From an uncultured Bacteroidales bacterium (lineage in GTDB: Bacteria; Bacteroidota; Bacteroidia; Bacteroidales; P3): a DNA stretch of 6,015 bases. Positions 1-6,015 of the stretch are shown here, in pieces. The stretch covers positions 1-6,015 of the forward strand of contig CAMNIH010000102.1 in the NCBI GenBank assembly GCA_946540365.1, in the 5' to 3' direction. How positions within the stretch are numbered: the first letter of the stretch is position 1; every line of letters begins with the position of its first letter. The position numbers and the translations under genes were made by a program. A model generated the notes under the pieces. The model was not told the origin of the DNA and did not search any database. It worked only from the letters and a program-made list of their open reading frames with translations.

Positions 1-675
1 GAGGGGCACCTCGTCGAAGTTGCCGCTGGCCACCAGCGACTGCACATTGCGCCGGTAGTCGTTGATTTCCTTGCGGATGCGGCTGAACTGCTCGTCGGCC
101 AGCTCCAGGATGCCGGCCAGTCGGTTCAGGCTGCGCTGGTGCTCGATGGGGATCTCCACCTCGCTCTTGTAGCCGGTGTCGTGCTGCATGTTGGCCCACA
201 CGTGCTGCAGGGCCGTGCGCATCTGCACCTCGAAGCGTATCTGGTTCATCTCCGGGTGCTCGGCGTCGCTGTAGAGCGCTGCGGGGATGCGGCAGATATA
301 GTGGAGCGACATGTACCCGAAGCGGTCGATCTCGAGCATCTTGCGCTTGTCGACCGAGTTGTCCCAGTCGATGTCGAACAGCTTCTCCACCAGGGCGGCT
401 ATCTTGTCCACCTCGTCGCTGAAGAAGGTGATGATGCGCACCCCCACGATGTCGGTGATGTCGTCGATGGTGTGGTACTTGTTGCCCTTCAGCTCCAGTT
501 TGCCCGCAAGGCTTTTCTCTGTCTTGACACGACCCTCGATGCCGGTGACCACCATGCCGTTCTCCTTCAGCGTCCGCTGCAGCTGGGCAATCACCACCTC
601 CTTTATTTTCTTATATATAGGCTGGCGCTCACGGTATTCGTCGAGAATCATCTCGCAGTGCATGTCCAGTTTCAT
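1..675 (-). CDS. RelA/SpoT-domain (p)ppGpp synthetase, synthetase-only type, 3' end outside the window (partial)
   Basis: The first 225 residues of a protein that continues past the left edge. It is predicted to transfer pyrophosphate from ATP to GTP/GDP in the cytoplasm, making the alarmone (p)ppGpp. The synthetase signatures appear in order: a basic substrate loop G48-R49-V-K51-T-E-K54; the metal/nucleotide segment DITDIVGVR at about 72-80; the guanine-stacking segment RFGYMSLH at about 118-125 (Y121); and the EVQMRTALQHVW block at about 149-160, with the catalytic-type Glu at 149. A helical segment rich in Leu, Glu and Asp follows (about 181-210). Only about 45 residues precede the basic loop, so there is no room for an N-terminal HD hydrolase domain. 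This is a small or short synthetase rather than a full RelA/SpoT; a C-terminal extension cannot be excluded. The ATG at 675 is 6 nt after the STAS stop codon, so the two are probably co-transcribed and translationally coupled; a second ATG lies at 663. The family is confident; net synthetic activity is inferred. Confidence 0.9.
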   Translation of the reverse strand, partial: MKLDMHCEMILDEYRERQPIYKKIKEVVIAQLQRTLKENGMVVTGIEGRVKTEKSLAGKLELKGNKYHTIDDITDIVGVRIITFFSDEVDKIAALVEKLFDIDWDNSVDKRKMLEIDRFGYMSLHYICRIPAALYSDAEHPEMNQIRFEVQMRTALQHVWANMQHDTGYKSEVEIPIEHQRSLNRLAGILELADEQFSRIRKEINDYRRNVQSLVASGNFDEVPL

Positions 676-681
676 GGCTGA

Positions 682-984
682 CTAACGGATGGCGATGATG
701 TTGGAGAAGCCGGTGATGTCGAAGACCTCTTTCACCTGGGGATTCATGTGGAGCATGACCATCTTGCCGCCGCGGGCCAGGACGCTTTTCTGCAGCGACA
801 GGAAGATGCGCAATCCCTGCGACGAGGTGTAGCTCATGTTCGTGCAGTCGATGTCGATGTCGGGCTTGGTCGAGGTCATCAGGGGTTGTATGTCGGCCTG
901 GAACTGGTCGGCGTTGGTGGTGTCGAGGCGTCCGTTAAGGGTTACGAGTGTTTTCTCGCCTTCATTCTTTATTGTAACTTCCAT
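682..984 (-). CDS. STAS-domain anti-sigma factor antagonist-like protein (SpoIIAA/RsbV family)
   Basis: A 100-residue single STAS domain, the usual size for this family. It opens with the typical beta strands (MEVTIKNEGEKTLVTLNGRLD), followed by a helix and the phospho-acceptor loop SYTSSQGLRIFLSL at about 51-64. Ser54/Ser55 in the SSxG motif are the candidate residues phosphorylated by the HATPase kinase and dephosphorylated by the SpoIIE phosphatase. The conserved FDITGF turn is at about 88-93. In partner switching the unphosphorylated STAS protein captures the kinase and releases the kinase's other target. The gene starts 4 nt after the stop of the HATPase gene, behind an A-rich stretch, and ends with TAG 6 nt before the synthetase ATG. 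That places it between its presumed kinase and an alarmone synthetase. Family membership is clear; the target is unknown, and no sigma factor is encoded in the window. Confidence 0.92.
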   Translation of the reverse strand: MEVTIKNEGEKTLVTLNGRLDTTNADQFQADIQPLMTSTKPDIDIDCTNMSYTSSQGLRIFLSLQKSVLARGGKMVMLHMNPQVKEVFDITGFSNIIAIR

Positions 985-988
985 GGAT

Positions 989-1396
989 TTATTTGTTAAT
1001 GTTCTTTGTCATGGTGAGGATGTTGTTGCCGTCCTCGTAGCGATAGCTGATGCTATCCATCATCTGTTTGCAGAGGAAGATGCCGAGGCCGCCGATCTCG
1101 CGGTCCTCGGCCGAGAGAGTAATGTCGGGATCGTCGCGGTCCAGCGGGTTGAAGGGCACGCCGGCATCGCGCAGCTCGACGGTGAGCACCAGGTTGTTCT
1201 CGTCGAGCGACGTGCCTGCCTCGAGCCATCCGATGCCGCCTTCGTAGGCGTAGCGCACCACGTTCTCGACGGCCTCCTCGATCGATAGGCGCAGCTTGAA
1301 GCGCAGGGCCTCGTCGTCCGGCATGTCGGGCGACGACATGAGAAACTCGATGATCTCGCTGCTCTTGTCTTTGATGGGATTGAATCTTTTGTGCAT
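989..1396 (-). CDS. RsbW/SpoIIAB-like HATPase serine/threonine protein kinase
   Basis: A GHKL-type ATP-binding protein of 135 residues from the ATG at 1396. It contains the N box IEEAVENVVRYAY (about 39-51, with Glu41 and Asn45 in the metal/catalytic positions), the G1 box LRDAGVPFNP (about 75-84, Asp77 and Gly79), the G2 box IGGLGIFLCKQMMD (about 101-114), and the terminal strand ILTMTKN. Kinases of this type phosphorylate a STAS partner on serine and alternately bind another protein. The STAS gene begins 4 nt downstream and the phosphatase gene is immediately upstream, so all three partner-switch roles are present. An alternative GTG start at 1444 directly abuts the phosphatase stop (TGAGTG) and would add 16 Lys-rich residues. 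I prefer the ATG because it has an A-rich leader, gives the usual family length, and begins the protein at the expected first strand. The family is secure; the start is less so. Confidence 0.9.
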   Translation of the reverse strand: MHKRFNPIKDKSSEIIEFLMSSPDMPDDEALRFKLRLSIEEAVENVVRYAYEGGIGWLEAGTSLDENNLVLTVELRDAGVPFNPLDRDDPDITLSAEDREIGGLGIFLCKQMMDSISYRYEDGNNILTMTKNINK

Positions 1397-1444
1397 AATC
1401 TTGGTTTTGAGTTTTTTAATTGTGGCAAGGGGGTTGTCTTCCAC

Positions 1445-3310
1445 TCAAACTTTGATACTCATAATGGTGATGTCGTCGTTCTGCACGTTGCCTTCCGTAA
1501 ACCGTTGCACGGTGGCGTACAGGCTGTCCACCACCGCTTGCTCGCTGGTGGCGGTGCGCACCTCGTCGCTTCCGGCCCAGGCCAGCAGGCGGTCGTTGCC
1601 GAAGAGGCTCTTGTCGGCGCGCTCGGCCTCGTTGACGCCGTCGGTGTACAGGATCAGGCGTGTGCCGGCCGCCAGGTCCAGGCTCTCGGCTTCGTAGACG
1701 AAGTCCTCGAAGAGGCCGATGGCCAGGTTGGGCTTGGCTTTGAGGAAGTAAGAATCGCCGCTCGGCGGCACCACGATGATGGGGTTGTGGCCGGCGTTGC
1801 AGAACTCCATGTGGCGTGTGTCGAGGTTGATGCGTCCCATGAAGAGGGTGACGAACATGTTGTTGGCGTTGGTGTCGGTGACGCTGATGTTCACCCGCTC
1901 CAGCAGTTTGTCCATCGTCTGGTTCATGCCCGCCACAAAGCGCAGTCCGGCGCGTGTGATGGCCATCATGAGCGAGGCCGGCACACCCTTGCCCGACACG
2001 TCGCCGATGGTGAAATAGAGGTAGTTGTCCTTCTGCACGAAGTCGTAGAGGTCGCCGCCCACCTCCTTGGCGGGCACCAGCATGGCCGCCACGTTGGCCG
2101 GGAAATCGGTGCGCAGCATGCCCATCTGTATGTTGCGCGCCACCCCGAGCTCCGACTCCATGCGCTCGTTGGCCGCCGTGGTGGTCTTCAGCTCCTCGAT
2201 GTATTCGGTGATCGAGTTCTGCATGTAGACGAACGAGTCGTGCAGGTGCATCATCTCGTCGCCGCTCTTGATCTCAGGCAGTTCCGTGTTCAGGTCGCCC
2301 TTGGCCATCCGCAGGGCGGCATCGGAAAGCTGTGTGATGGGCGACGCCATGCGATGGATGACCACGCGGCAGACGATGTAGAGCAGCAGCAACACTACGA
2401 TGCCTATTATCAGCAGGTTGAAGTGTATCTGCGACGACCGTTGCAGGACTTCCTTGTACTGGCACACGATCGACACCATCCATCCGTTGTGCATCGGTCC
2501 ATAGACCACGAAGCCCAACTGTGACCCCGTGCCGATGCGGCGCATGCTGTCCACCCCACGCTTCAGATCCTCTTTCAGCTCCTGCAGCGACTTGTCTTCT
2601 ATCATAGCCTCCTGAATCTGAGCAATCATGGCGCTGTCGCGAATGCCGATGATCGAAGTGCCGCAAGCTACGGTGGTGAGTGAATTGGGGTACGGACGCA
2701 GCGACTCGCACTTGCGCTCCATCCAGTCGACCGGCAGCTCGGCCGTGACGACCGCCGTCAGCACGCTGTCGCCCTCCACCTCGCGGTAGATGGGGTAGCA
2801 GTAGGCCGTAACACGCTGGTTGCGTTTCCCCTCGGCCATATAGGGAGGAACCCAGAAGGGGGCGCGGTACTGGTCGACATACGCCAGGCACTGCATCACC
2901 CACGAGTTGTCTGTCCAATCGCCGCGCAGCGAAAAACTATGCACCGTGCCGGTCGAGTCCTCGTAGCTCATGGTGGCCTTGGCCCCGTCGCTCGAAGGGT
3001 AGATCACCGAGCCGCCGCAGATGAGCGTGTCCATCTCGACCGTACGCTTCATGATCAACTCGGTGGTGGCCGCATCCGGCGACGTCATCACGAACGACGA
3101 CGCGGCACGGGTCGCTATTTCCACCTCGCCCAGCGGCAGTTCCAGCTCGCCGATGGTGCCGTGCAGCATGTGCTGCGTCGAGCGGGCCGCCTCTTCGGCG
3201 ATGATGGCGTTCGACGTAAGCCCCACGATAAACAACTCCGCGACGAAGATAACTGCCACAAACAGTATTACACGTCTGCTCAATCGTCGTGAAAAGGATT
3301 TCTTGTTCAT
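1445..3310 (-). CDS. Membrane-bound SpoIIE/RsbU-type PP2C serine phosphatase with extracytoplasmic sensor and HAMP domain
   Basis: A 621-residue signalling phosphatase. A basic N-terminus (KKSFSRRLSRR) precedes a first membrane helix at about 14-36. Residues about 37-297 form an extracytoplasmic region that looks like a Cache-type sensor, with the aromatic stretch APFWVPPYM (150-158), TAYCYPIY (168-175) and VVTAELPVDW (187-196). A second membrane helix lies at about 298-319, then a HAMP-like segment (about 320-375), a short helical linker, and the SpoIIE phosphatase domain from about 385 to the end. Metal-binding motifs are all present: VGGDLYDF (Asp420), GDVSGKG (Asp437), YTDGV (Asp557) and NDDIT (Asp612/613). 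It should dephosphorylate the STAS protein encoded two genes downstream in response to an external signal, though I cannot identify the ligand. The start at 3310 is 4 nt after the kinase-like gene's stop and is preceded by the A-rich run ATAAAATAAAAAG. The domain order is confident; the Cache assignment is moderate. Confidence 0.93.
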   Translation of the reverse strand: MNKKSFSRRLSRRVILFVAVIFVAELFIVGLTSNAIIAEEAARSTQHMLHGTIGELELPLGEVEIATRAASSFVMTSPDAATTELIMKRTVEMDTLICGGSVIYPSSDGAKATMSYEDSTGTVHSFSLRGDWTDNSWVMQCLAYVDQYRAPFWVPPYMAEGKRNQRVTAYCYPIYREVEGDSVLTAVVTAELPVDWMERKCESLRPYPNSLTTVACGTSIIGIRDSAMIAQIQEAMIEDKSLQELKEDLKRGVDSMRRIGTGSQLGFVVYGPMHNGWMVSIVCQYKEVLQRSSQIHFNLLIIGIVVLLLLYIVCRVVIHRMASPITQLSDAALRMAKGDLNTELPEIKSGDEMMHLHDSFVYMQNSITEYIEELKTTTAANERMESELGVARNIQMGMLRTDFPANVAAMLVPAKEVGGDLYDFVQKDNYLYFTIGDVSGKGVPASLMMAITRAGLRFVAGMNQTMDKLLERVNISVTDTNANNMFVTLFMGRINLDTRHMEFCNAGHNPIIVVPPSGDSYFLKAKPNLAIGLFEDFVYEAESLDLAAGTRLILYTDGVNEAERADKSLFGNDRLLAWAGSDEVRTATSEQAVVDSLYATVQRFTEGNVQNDDITIMSIKV

Positions 3311-3314
3311 CTTT

Positions 3315-4151
3315 TTATTTTATGGAGTGAAATTGGGTTATTCTCTCGATCGGGTCGGCCACAACGGTCTCCACCCGTATGTCGTTGTTTTCCATGACGG
3401 CCCGCAGTGTGGGCTCGATGGCTTTGGCGTAGCCGCCCACCACGCAGAGCGGTAGCGAACCGTCGCGACGGCGGAGGGGGAGCAGCGCGTCGAAGAGCCA
3501 GTCGTCCAGCGTCTGCTCCACGACGCGGCGGCAGTAGTCGTCCGCGAGGTGCTGCACCGCGAAGGGGGCCAGCGAGGCCAGGAAGCGGTTGGGGTTGGGC
3601 TGGTGGTAGACGGCATCCATCAGCTGTGCGTCGCTCATCTGGCAGGTGTCATGGAACGAGCGTCTTAGGTCGTCCGGCATGTGGTGTGTCAGGTAGCCGT
3701 TGAGCAGCACGCGCCCCACGTGGTTGGCCGAGCCGCGGTCGCCGAGGATGTAGCCCGTGCTGGTGGCTTGGTGCCTGATTTCCACGCCGTCGTAGAGGCA
3801 GGCGTTGCTGCCGGTGCCGAGGATGCCCACCAGCGCAGGCCTCTCGCCAGCCGTGGCGCGGCAGGCCGCCAGCAGGTCGGTCTCGACATGTATGTCGTTT
3901 GTTTCAAAGGCTTTGCTAAGCCATGCGGCCACCTTCTGCCGCTGGGTGGCCAGGCCGCAGCCCGCACCGTAGAAGTGGATTGAGAATTGAGAATCGAGGA
4001 TTGAAAGATGCTGGCGCACGGCAGCGCAGGCAGCCATGAAGCGCTCCTCGGTGGTGAAGTGGGGGTTTAGCCCCTCGGTGACCACCTTGCAGCCCGACAC
4101 CACCTCCATCCAGGTGGTCTTGGTGCTTCCGCTGTCGGCAATCAGTATCAT
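3315..4151 (-). CDS. BadF/BadG/BcrA/BcrD-type ATPase, N-acetylglucosamine kinase-like
   Basis: A 278-residue ASKHA-fold kinase/ATPase, probably a cytoplasmic amino-sugar kinase of the NagK-like group. Visible motifs: phosphate-1 loop ADSGSTKT (5-12), YGAGC (61-65), the probable catalytic aspartate in [10 protein letters not shown] (Asp92), phosphate-2 loop ILGTGSN (110-116), [15 protein letters not shown] (133-147), the [12 protein letters not shown] segment (186-197) that I recognise from Bacteroidota members, and the adenosine loop [11 protein letters not shown] (237-247). The ATG at 4151-4149 overlaps the pyrD stop in an ATGA arrangement, which fixes the start. An upstream extension of the frame to 4370 reads pyrD in the wrong frame and is not real. 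The stop is 4 nt before the SpoIIE gene. One oddity: GDEGS, as I remember it in relatives, reads GDRGS here (Arg139). A 28-bp run of 7-bp repeats also falls inside the gene. The substrate is not determined; GlcNAc is the best guess from the family. Confidence 0.88.
   Translation of the reverse strand: MILIADSGSTKTTWMEVVSGCKVVTEGLNPHFTTEERFMAACAAVRQHLSILDSQFSIHFYGAGCGLATQRQKVAAWLSKAFETNDIHVETDLLAACRATAGERPALVGILGTGSNACLYDGVEIRHQATSTGYILGDRGSANHVGRVLLNGYLTHHMPDDLRRSFHDTCQMSDAQLMDAVYHQPNPNRFLASLAPFAVQHLADDYCRRVVEQTLDDWLFDALLPLRRRDGSLPLCVVGGYAKAIEPTLRAVMENNDIRVETVVADPIERITQFHSIK
3979..4006. repeat. Four imperfect 7-bp direct repeats inside the kinase-like gene
   Basis: On the plus strand the units read attgaga, attgaga, atcgagg, attgaaa without gaps, 28 bp in all. 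They encode residues around [12 protein letters not shown] of the kinase-like protein, just before its conserved YGAGC motif. The segment is AT-rich compared with the surrounding gene. The repeat is read directly from the sequence; whether it is mobile, variable or chance is not known. Confidence 0.6.
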
Positions 4152-5056
4152 ATAATGCCTATGATCTCGTTGATATCGCTGACACCATGGCTCTTGCACC
4201 AGTTTTCCATGCCGTCGATGATCTTCATGGTGACGGCCGGGTCGATGAAGTTGGCTGTGCCCACCTCGATGGCCGTGGCGCCGGCCATGAGGAACTCGAT
4301 GGCGTCCTCGGCGGTGCAGATGCCGCCCAGGCCGACGACGGGAATCTTCACGGCATGAGCCACTTGCCACACCATGCGCACTGCTATTGGCTTCACCGCC
4401 GGGCCGCTCAGGCCGCCCGTGACATTGGCCATGCAGGGACGGCGCCGCTCGATGTCGATGGCCATGCCCAGCAGGGTGTTGATCAGGCTCACGCTGTCCG
4501 CACCCGCCCCTTCGACGGCCTTGGCTATCTCGGCGATGTTGGTCACGTTGGGCGAGAGCTTTACTATCAGTGTCTTATGGTACACCTTGCGCACCGCCTC
4601 CACCACCTCGGCCGCCATCGCCGGCTGGGTGCCGAAGCCCATGCCGCCATGCTTGACGTTGGGGCACGAGATGTTCAGCTCGATGGCGGGAATCTTCTCC
4701 AACGCGTCGATCTGCTCGGCCACCGAGCAGTATTCCTCGATGCTCGACCCGCTGACGTTGACGATGATGTTGGTGTCCAAGTGCTTGATTCTATGGTACA
4801 CCTCGCTGCAGAACTTCTCCACGCCGCCGTTCTGCAGGCCCACGCTGTTGAGCATCCCCGAGGGGGTCTCCACCATGCGGGGGTAGGGGTTGCCTTCGCG
4901 GTGGGTGCCCGTGGTGCCCTTCACCACGAAGCCGCCGAGGCGGTTGAGGTCGACGAAATCGGCGAACTCCTCGCCGTAGCCGAAGGTGCCGCTGGCGGTC
5001 ATCACCGGGTTCTTCAGCTTGAGATTGTGTATGTTGACGTTTAGCATTGGTACCAT
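4148..5056 (-). CDS. pyrD: Dihydroorotate dehydrogenase B (NAD+), catalytic subunit
   Basis: A 302-residue FMN-dependent TIM-barrel enzyme that oxidises dihydroorotate to orotate, the fourth step of de novo pyrimidine synthesis. The class 1B signatures are all visible: [16 protein letters not shown] (16-31), the flavin lysine in VVKGTT (Lys46), [21 protein letters not shown] (56-76), the active-site cysteine in LNISCPN (Cys131), KLSPN (Lys166), INTL (192-195), and the flavin-phosphate loops GLGGI (242-246) and GTANF (266-270). Class 1B works as a cytoplasmic complex with PyrK, which passes electrons to NAD+; pyrK lies directly upstream and overlaps by 16 nt. The start at 5056 follows an A-rich run (TTAAAAA); another ATG three codons later (5047) is possible. 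The stop overlaps the start of the BadF-type gene as ATGA. No missing key residue was noticed. Confidence 0.96.
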   Translation of the reverse strand: MVPMLNVNIHNLKLKNPVMTASGTFGYGEEFADFVDLNRLGGFVVKGTTGTHREGNPYPRMVETPSGMLNSVGLQNGGVEKFCSEVYHRIKHLDTNIIVNVSGSSIEEYCSVAEQIDALEKIPAIELNISCPNVKHGGMGFGTQPAMAAEVVEAVRKVYHKTLIVKLSPNVTNIAEIAKAVEGAGADSVSLINTLLGMAIDIERRRPCMANVTGGLSGPAVKPIAVRMVWQVAHAVKIPVVGLGGICTAEDAIEFLMAGATAIEVGTANFIDPAVTMKIIDGMENWCKSHGVSDINEIIGII

Positions 5057-5817
5057 TTTTTAAGGGTGGAAATATCAAATACCGGCCCGTCCTTGCACAC
5101 GCAGCGGTGCCCCTGGTCGGTGTCGGTGACGCAGCAGAGGCAGGCGCCCACGCCGCAGGCCATCATGTTCTCCAAGCTCACCTCGCATCGCAGGCCGCGC
5201 TCGGCGGCCGAGCGGGCCACGGCTTTCATCATCGGTGTGGGGCCGCAGGTGTACACCATGTCGTAGCTCTCGGCGAAGGCCGGATGGCTGACCACAAGGC
5301 CTTTATGGCCCCGCGAACCGTCGTCGGTGGTCACGCACACCCTGCCGTAGGGCTCGAAGGCGTCGCTCACCGGAATCAGCTCCGACGTGCGTCCGCCCAG
5401 CAGTATCGTACAGTCCACACCGTTGGCGCTCAACGCCTTGGATAGGTGGAACAGGGGGGCTATGCCGGCGCCGCCGCCCACCAGCAGGGCCCTGCTGCCG
5501 CGGGCCAGATCCGTTGTGAATCCGTGCCCCAGGGGATATACCAGGTTGACGCTCTCCCCGACATTCAGTTGGGAAAGCCGACGTGTGCCGTTGCCAACGA
5601 TCTGAATCATAAGTGTCATGGTACCAGCCGTCTGGTCTACGTCGTGTACCGAGATGGGACGCCGCAGCATCACCTTCGGCTCGCCGTCGACCTGCACCTC
5701 CACAAACTGGCCTGGCGCCACCGGCTGCAGCGCGCCGCCATGTTTCAGTACCAGCGCAAAATAGTGCTCGCCCATCGGGCGGCGTTCAAGAATTGTGAAA
5801 TCGTGTATCTCTTTCAT
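5041..5817 (-). CDS. pyrK: Dihydroorotate dehydrogenase B, electron transfer subunit
   Basis: A 258-residue ferredoxin-reductase-like flavoprotein that carries electrons from the PyrD flavin through a [2Fe-2S] centre and FAD to NAD+. Domains in order: an FAD-binding barrel with RRPISV (52-57) and the following beta strands; a nucleotide-binding domain with [15 protein letters not shown] (111-125), the GGRT loop (141-144) and YTCGPTPMM (189-197); and a C-terminal iron-sulfur module. The cluster ligands fit the pattern C-x4-C-x2-C-x11-C at Cys221, Cys226, Cys229 and Cys241; Cys228 and Cys239 are extra. Length is normal for the family. It is the first gene of the apparent operon, with about 150 nt of non-coding leader upstream, and its TAA lies inside the start of pyrD, so the two subunits are likely translationally coupled. 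Confidence 0.96.
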   Translation of the reverse strand: MKEIHDFTILERRPMGEHYFALVLKHGGALQPVAPGQFVEVQVDGEPKVMLRRPISVHDVDQTAGTMTLMIQIVGNGTRRLSQLNVGESVNLVYPLGHGFTTDLARGSRALLVGGGAGIAPLFHLSKALSANGVDCTILLGGRTSELIPVSDAFEPYGRVCVTTDDGSRGHKGLVVSHPAFAESYDMVYTCGPTPMMKAVARSAAERGLRCEVSLENMMACGVGACLCCVTDTDQGHRCVCKDGPVFDISTLKKWYQC

Positions 5818-5866
5818 CTGATAACGTTGGTTTTCGTACGGTAGATTTTCGATTTATAACGGCTGG

Positions 5867-5874
5867 AAAAGATA
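5867..5874 (-). promoter_or_regulatory. Possible Bacteroidota-type -7 promoter element upstream of pyrK
   Basis: On the minus strand this reads TATCTTTT, matching seven of eight positions of the Bacteroidota -7 consensus TAnnTTTG. It would place the transcript start roughly 40 nt upstream of the pyrK ATG. No good TTTG -33 element sits at the usual distance, so this is only a candidate. Confidence 0.3.
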
Positions 5875-5904
5875 TTTATTGTATCCCCTCTGATATAATG
5901 TTGG

Positions 5905-5929
5905 TAAAAATTGTCCGCGCACCGCAGAC
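5905..5929 (-). terminator. Candidate intrinsic terminator or leader hairpin upstream of pyrK
   Basis: On the minus strand GTCTGCG, a GTG loop and CGCGGAC can form a 7-bp stem (one G-T pair) at 5913-5929, followed at once by AATTTTTA (5905-5912). This is the layout of a rho-independent terminator for transcripts running leftward. The simplest reading is the end of a gene lying right of the window. Because it sits about 90 nt before pyrK, an attenuator in the pyrKD leader is an alternative if transcription starts further right. Confidence 0.5.
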
Positions 5930-5973
5930 GGACACCCCTCGGGGCCTCCTTGGGTAGGTATCAACGCTACCTT

Positions 5974-6015
5974 TTCTTCAGTCGTTCTTCAGTCGTTCTT
6001 CAGTCGTTCTTCAGT
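5974..6015. repeat. 11-bp tandem repeat (TTCTTCAGTCG), running off the right edge
   Basis: Three perfect copies of TTCTTCAGTCG (5974-5984, 5985-5995, 5996-6006) and a fourth partial copy of 9 nt (6007-6015) that ends only because the window does. Read leftward (minus strand) the 11-bp period puts a TGA into each of the three frames every 33 nt, so no gene on that strand can run through the array. Read rightward all frames are open. The true copy number and full extent cannot be seen here. Confidence 0.9.

Noticed and set aside
139..685. Plus-strand open frames opposite the left-edge gene
   Set aside because: The minus strand here encodes a clear RelA/SpoT synthetase domain that simply runs off the window; the plus-strand frames show no domain.
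1391..2524. A 377-residue open frame on the plus strand opposite the SpoIIE gene
   Set aside because: Its translation is rich in His, Val, Ala and Gly with no recognisable domain, as expected from the antisense of a GC-rich gene. The minus strand has an intact phosphatase with all metal-binding motifs.
4152..4370. A 73-residue N-terminal extension of the BadF-type kinase
   Set aside because: The extension is Arg/His-rich and is pyrD read out of frame. The ATG at 4151 begins directly with the conserved ADSGSTKT motif and makes an ATGA overlap with pyrD.
4187..5044. A 285-residue open frame on the plus strand opposite pyrD
   Set aside because: Low-complexity His/Ala/Val/Leu composition and exact antisense placement to a well-conserved enzyme; a shadow frame.
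5935..5944. CCCCTCGGGG palindrome in the pyrK leader
   Set aside because: Very short (3-4 bp arms) with no T-tract after it on either strand; it could be chance in GC-rich sequence, and I see no operator I recognise.
5952..5979. Hairpin GGTAG...CTACC followed by TTTTCTT on the plus strand, resembling a terminator
   Set aside because: The stem is only 5 bp with a 9-nt loop, the T-tract is interrupted, and no plus-strand gene leads into it in this window.
5974..6015. CRISPR array at the right edge
   Set aside because: The repeats are 11 bp and contiguous, with no unique spacers between them; this is a simple tandem repeat.

Overview
The window looks like chromosome from a fairly GC-rich member of the Bacteroidota, probably Bacteroidales. 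Three things suggest this. The PyrK, PyrD and BadF-type kinase proteins follow the pattern I know from Bacteroides/Prevotella relatives. Several starts are preceded by A-rich stretches rather than Shine-Dalgarno sequences. The one plausible promoter element resembles the Bacteroidota -7 box. This is recognition by eye, with no database search, and I cannot name genus or species.

Every convincing gene lies on the minus strand, so transcription runs right to left. In that order: a short non-coding leader (about 5818-5973) with a candidate terminator hairpin and a weak promoter candidate; pyrK and pyrD, the electron-transfer and catalytic subunits of NAD-dependent (class 1B) dihydroorotate dehydrogenase; a BadF/BadG-type (N-acetylglucosamine kinase-like) sugar kinase/ATPase; a membrane-anchored SpoIIE/RsbU-type phosphatase with a large extracytoplasmic sensor; an RsbW-like HATPase kinase; a SpoIIAA/RsbV-like STAS protein; and the N-terminal 225 residues of a RelA/SpoT-type (p)ppGpp synthetase, cut by the left edge. 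The far right edge (5974-6015) holds an 11-bp tandem repeat that continues out of the window.

The seven genes overlap or are separated by only a few bases: a 16-nt overlap, an ATGA overlap, then gaps of 4, 48 (or 0), 4 and 6 nt. They therefore look like one operon. Phosphatase, kinase and STAS protein form a complete partner-switching module: an outside signal would act on the phosphatase, which would dephosphorylate the STAS protein and so change what the kinase binds. No sigma factor is visible. The gene directly after the STAS gene is an alarmone synthetase, which makes it a reasonable candidate output or partner. The module shares its apparent transcript with a pyrimidine biosynthesis step and a sugar kinase. 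The arrangement is seen directly; the functional coupling is inference.

The long plus-strand reading frames are antisense shadows of these GC-rich genes and are not annotated.
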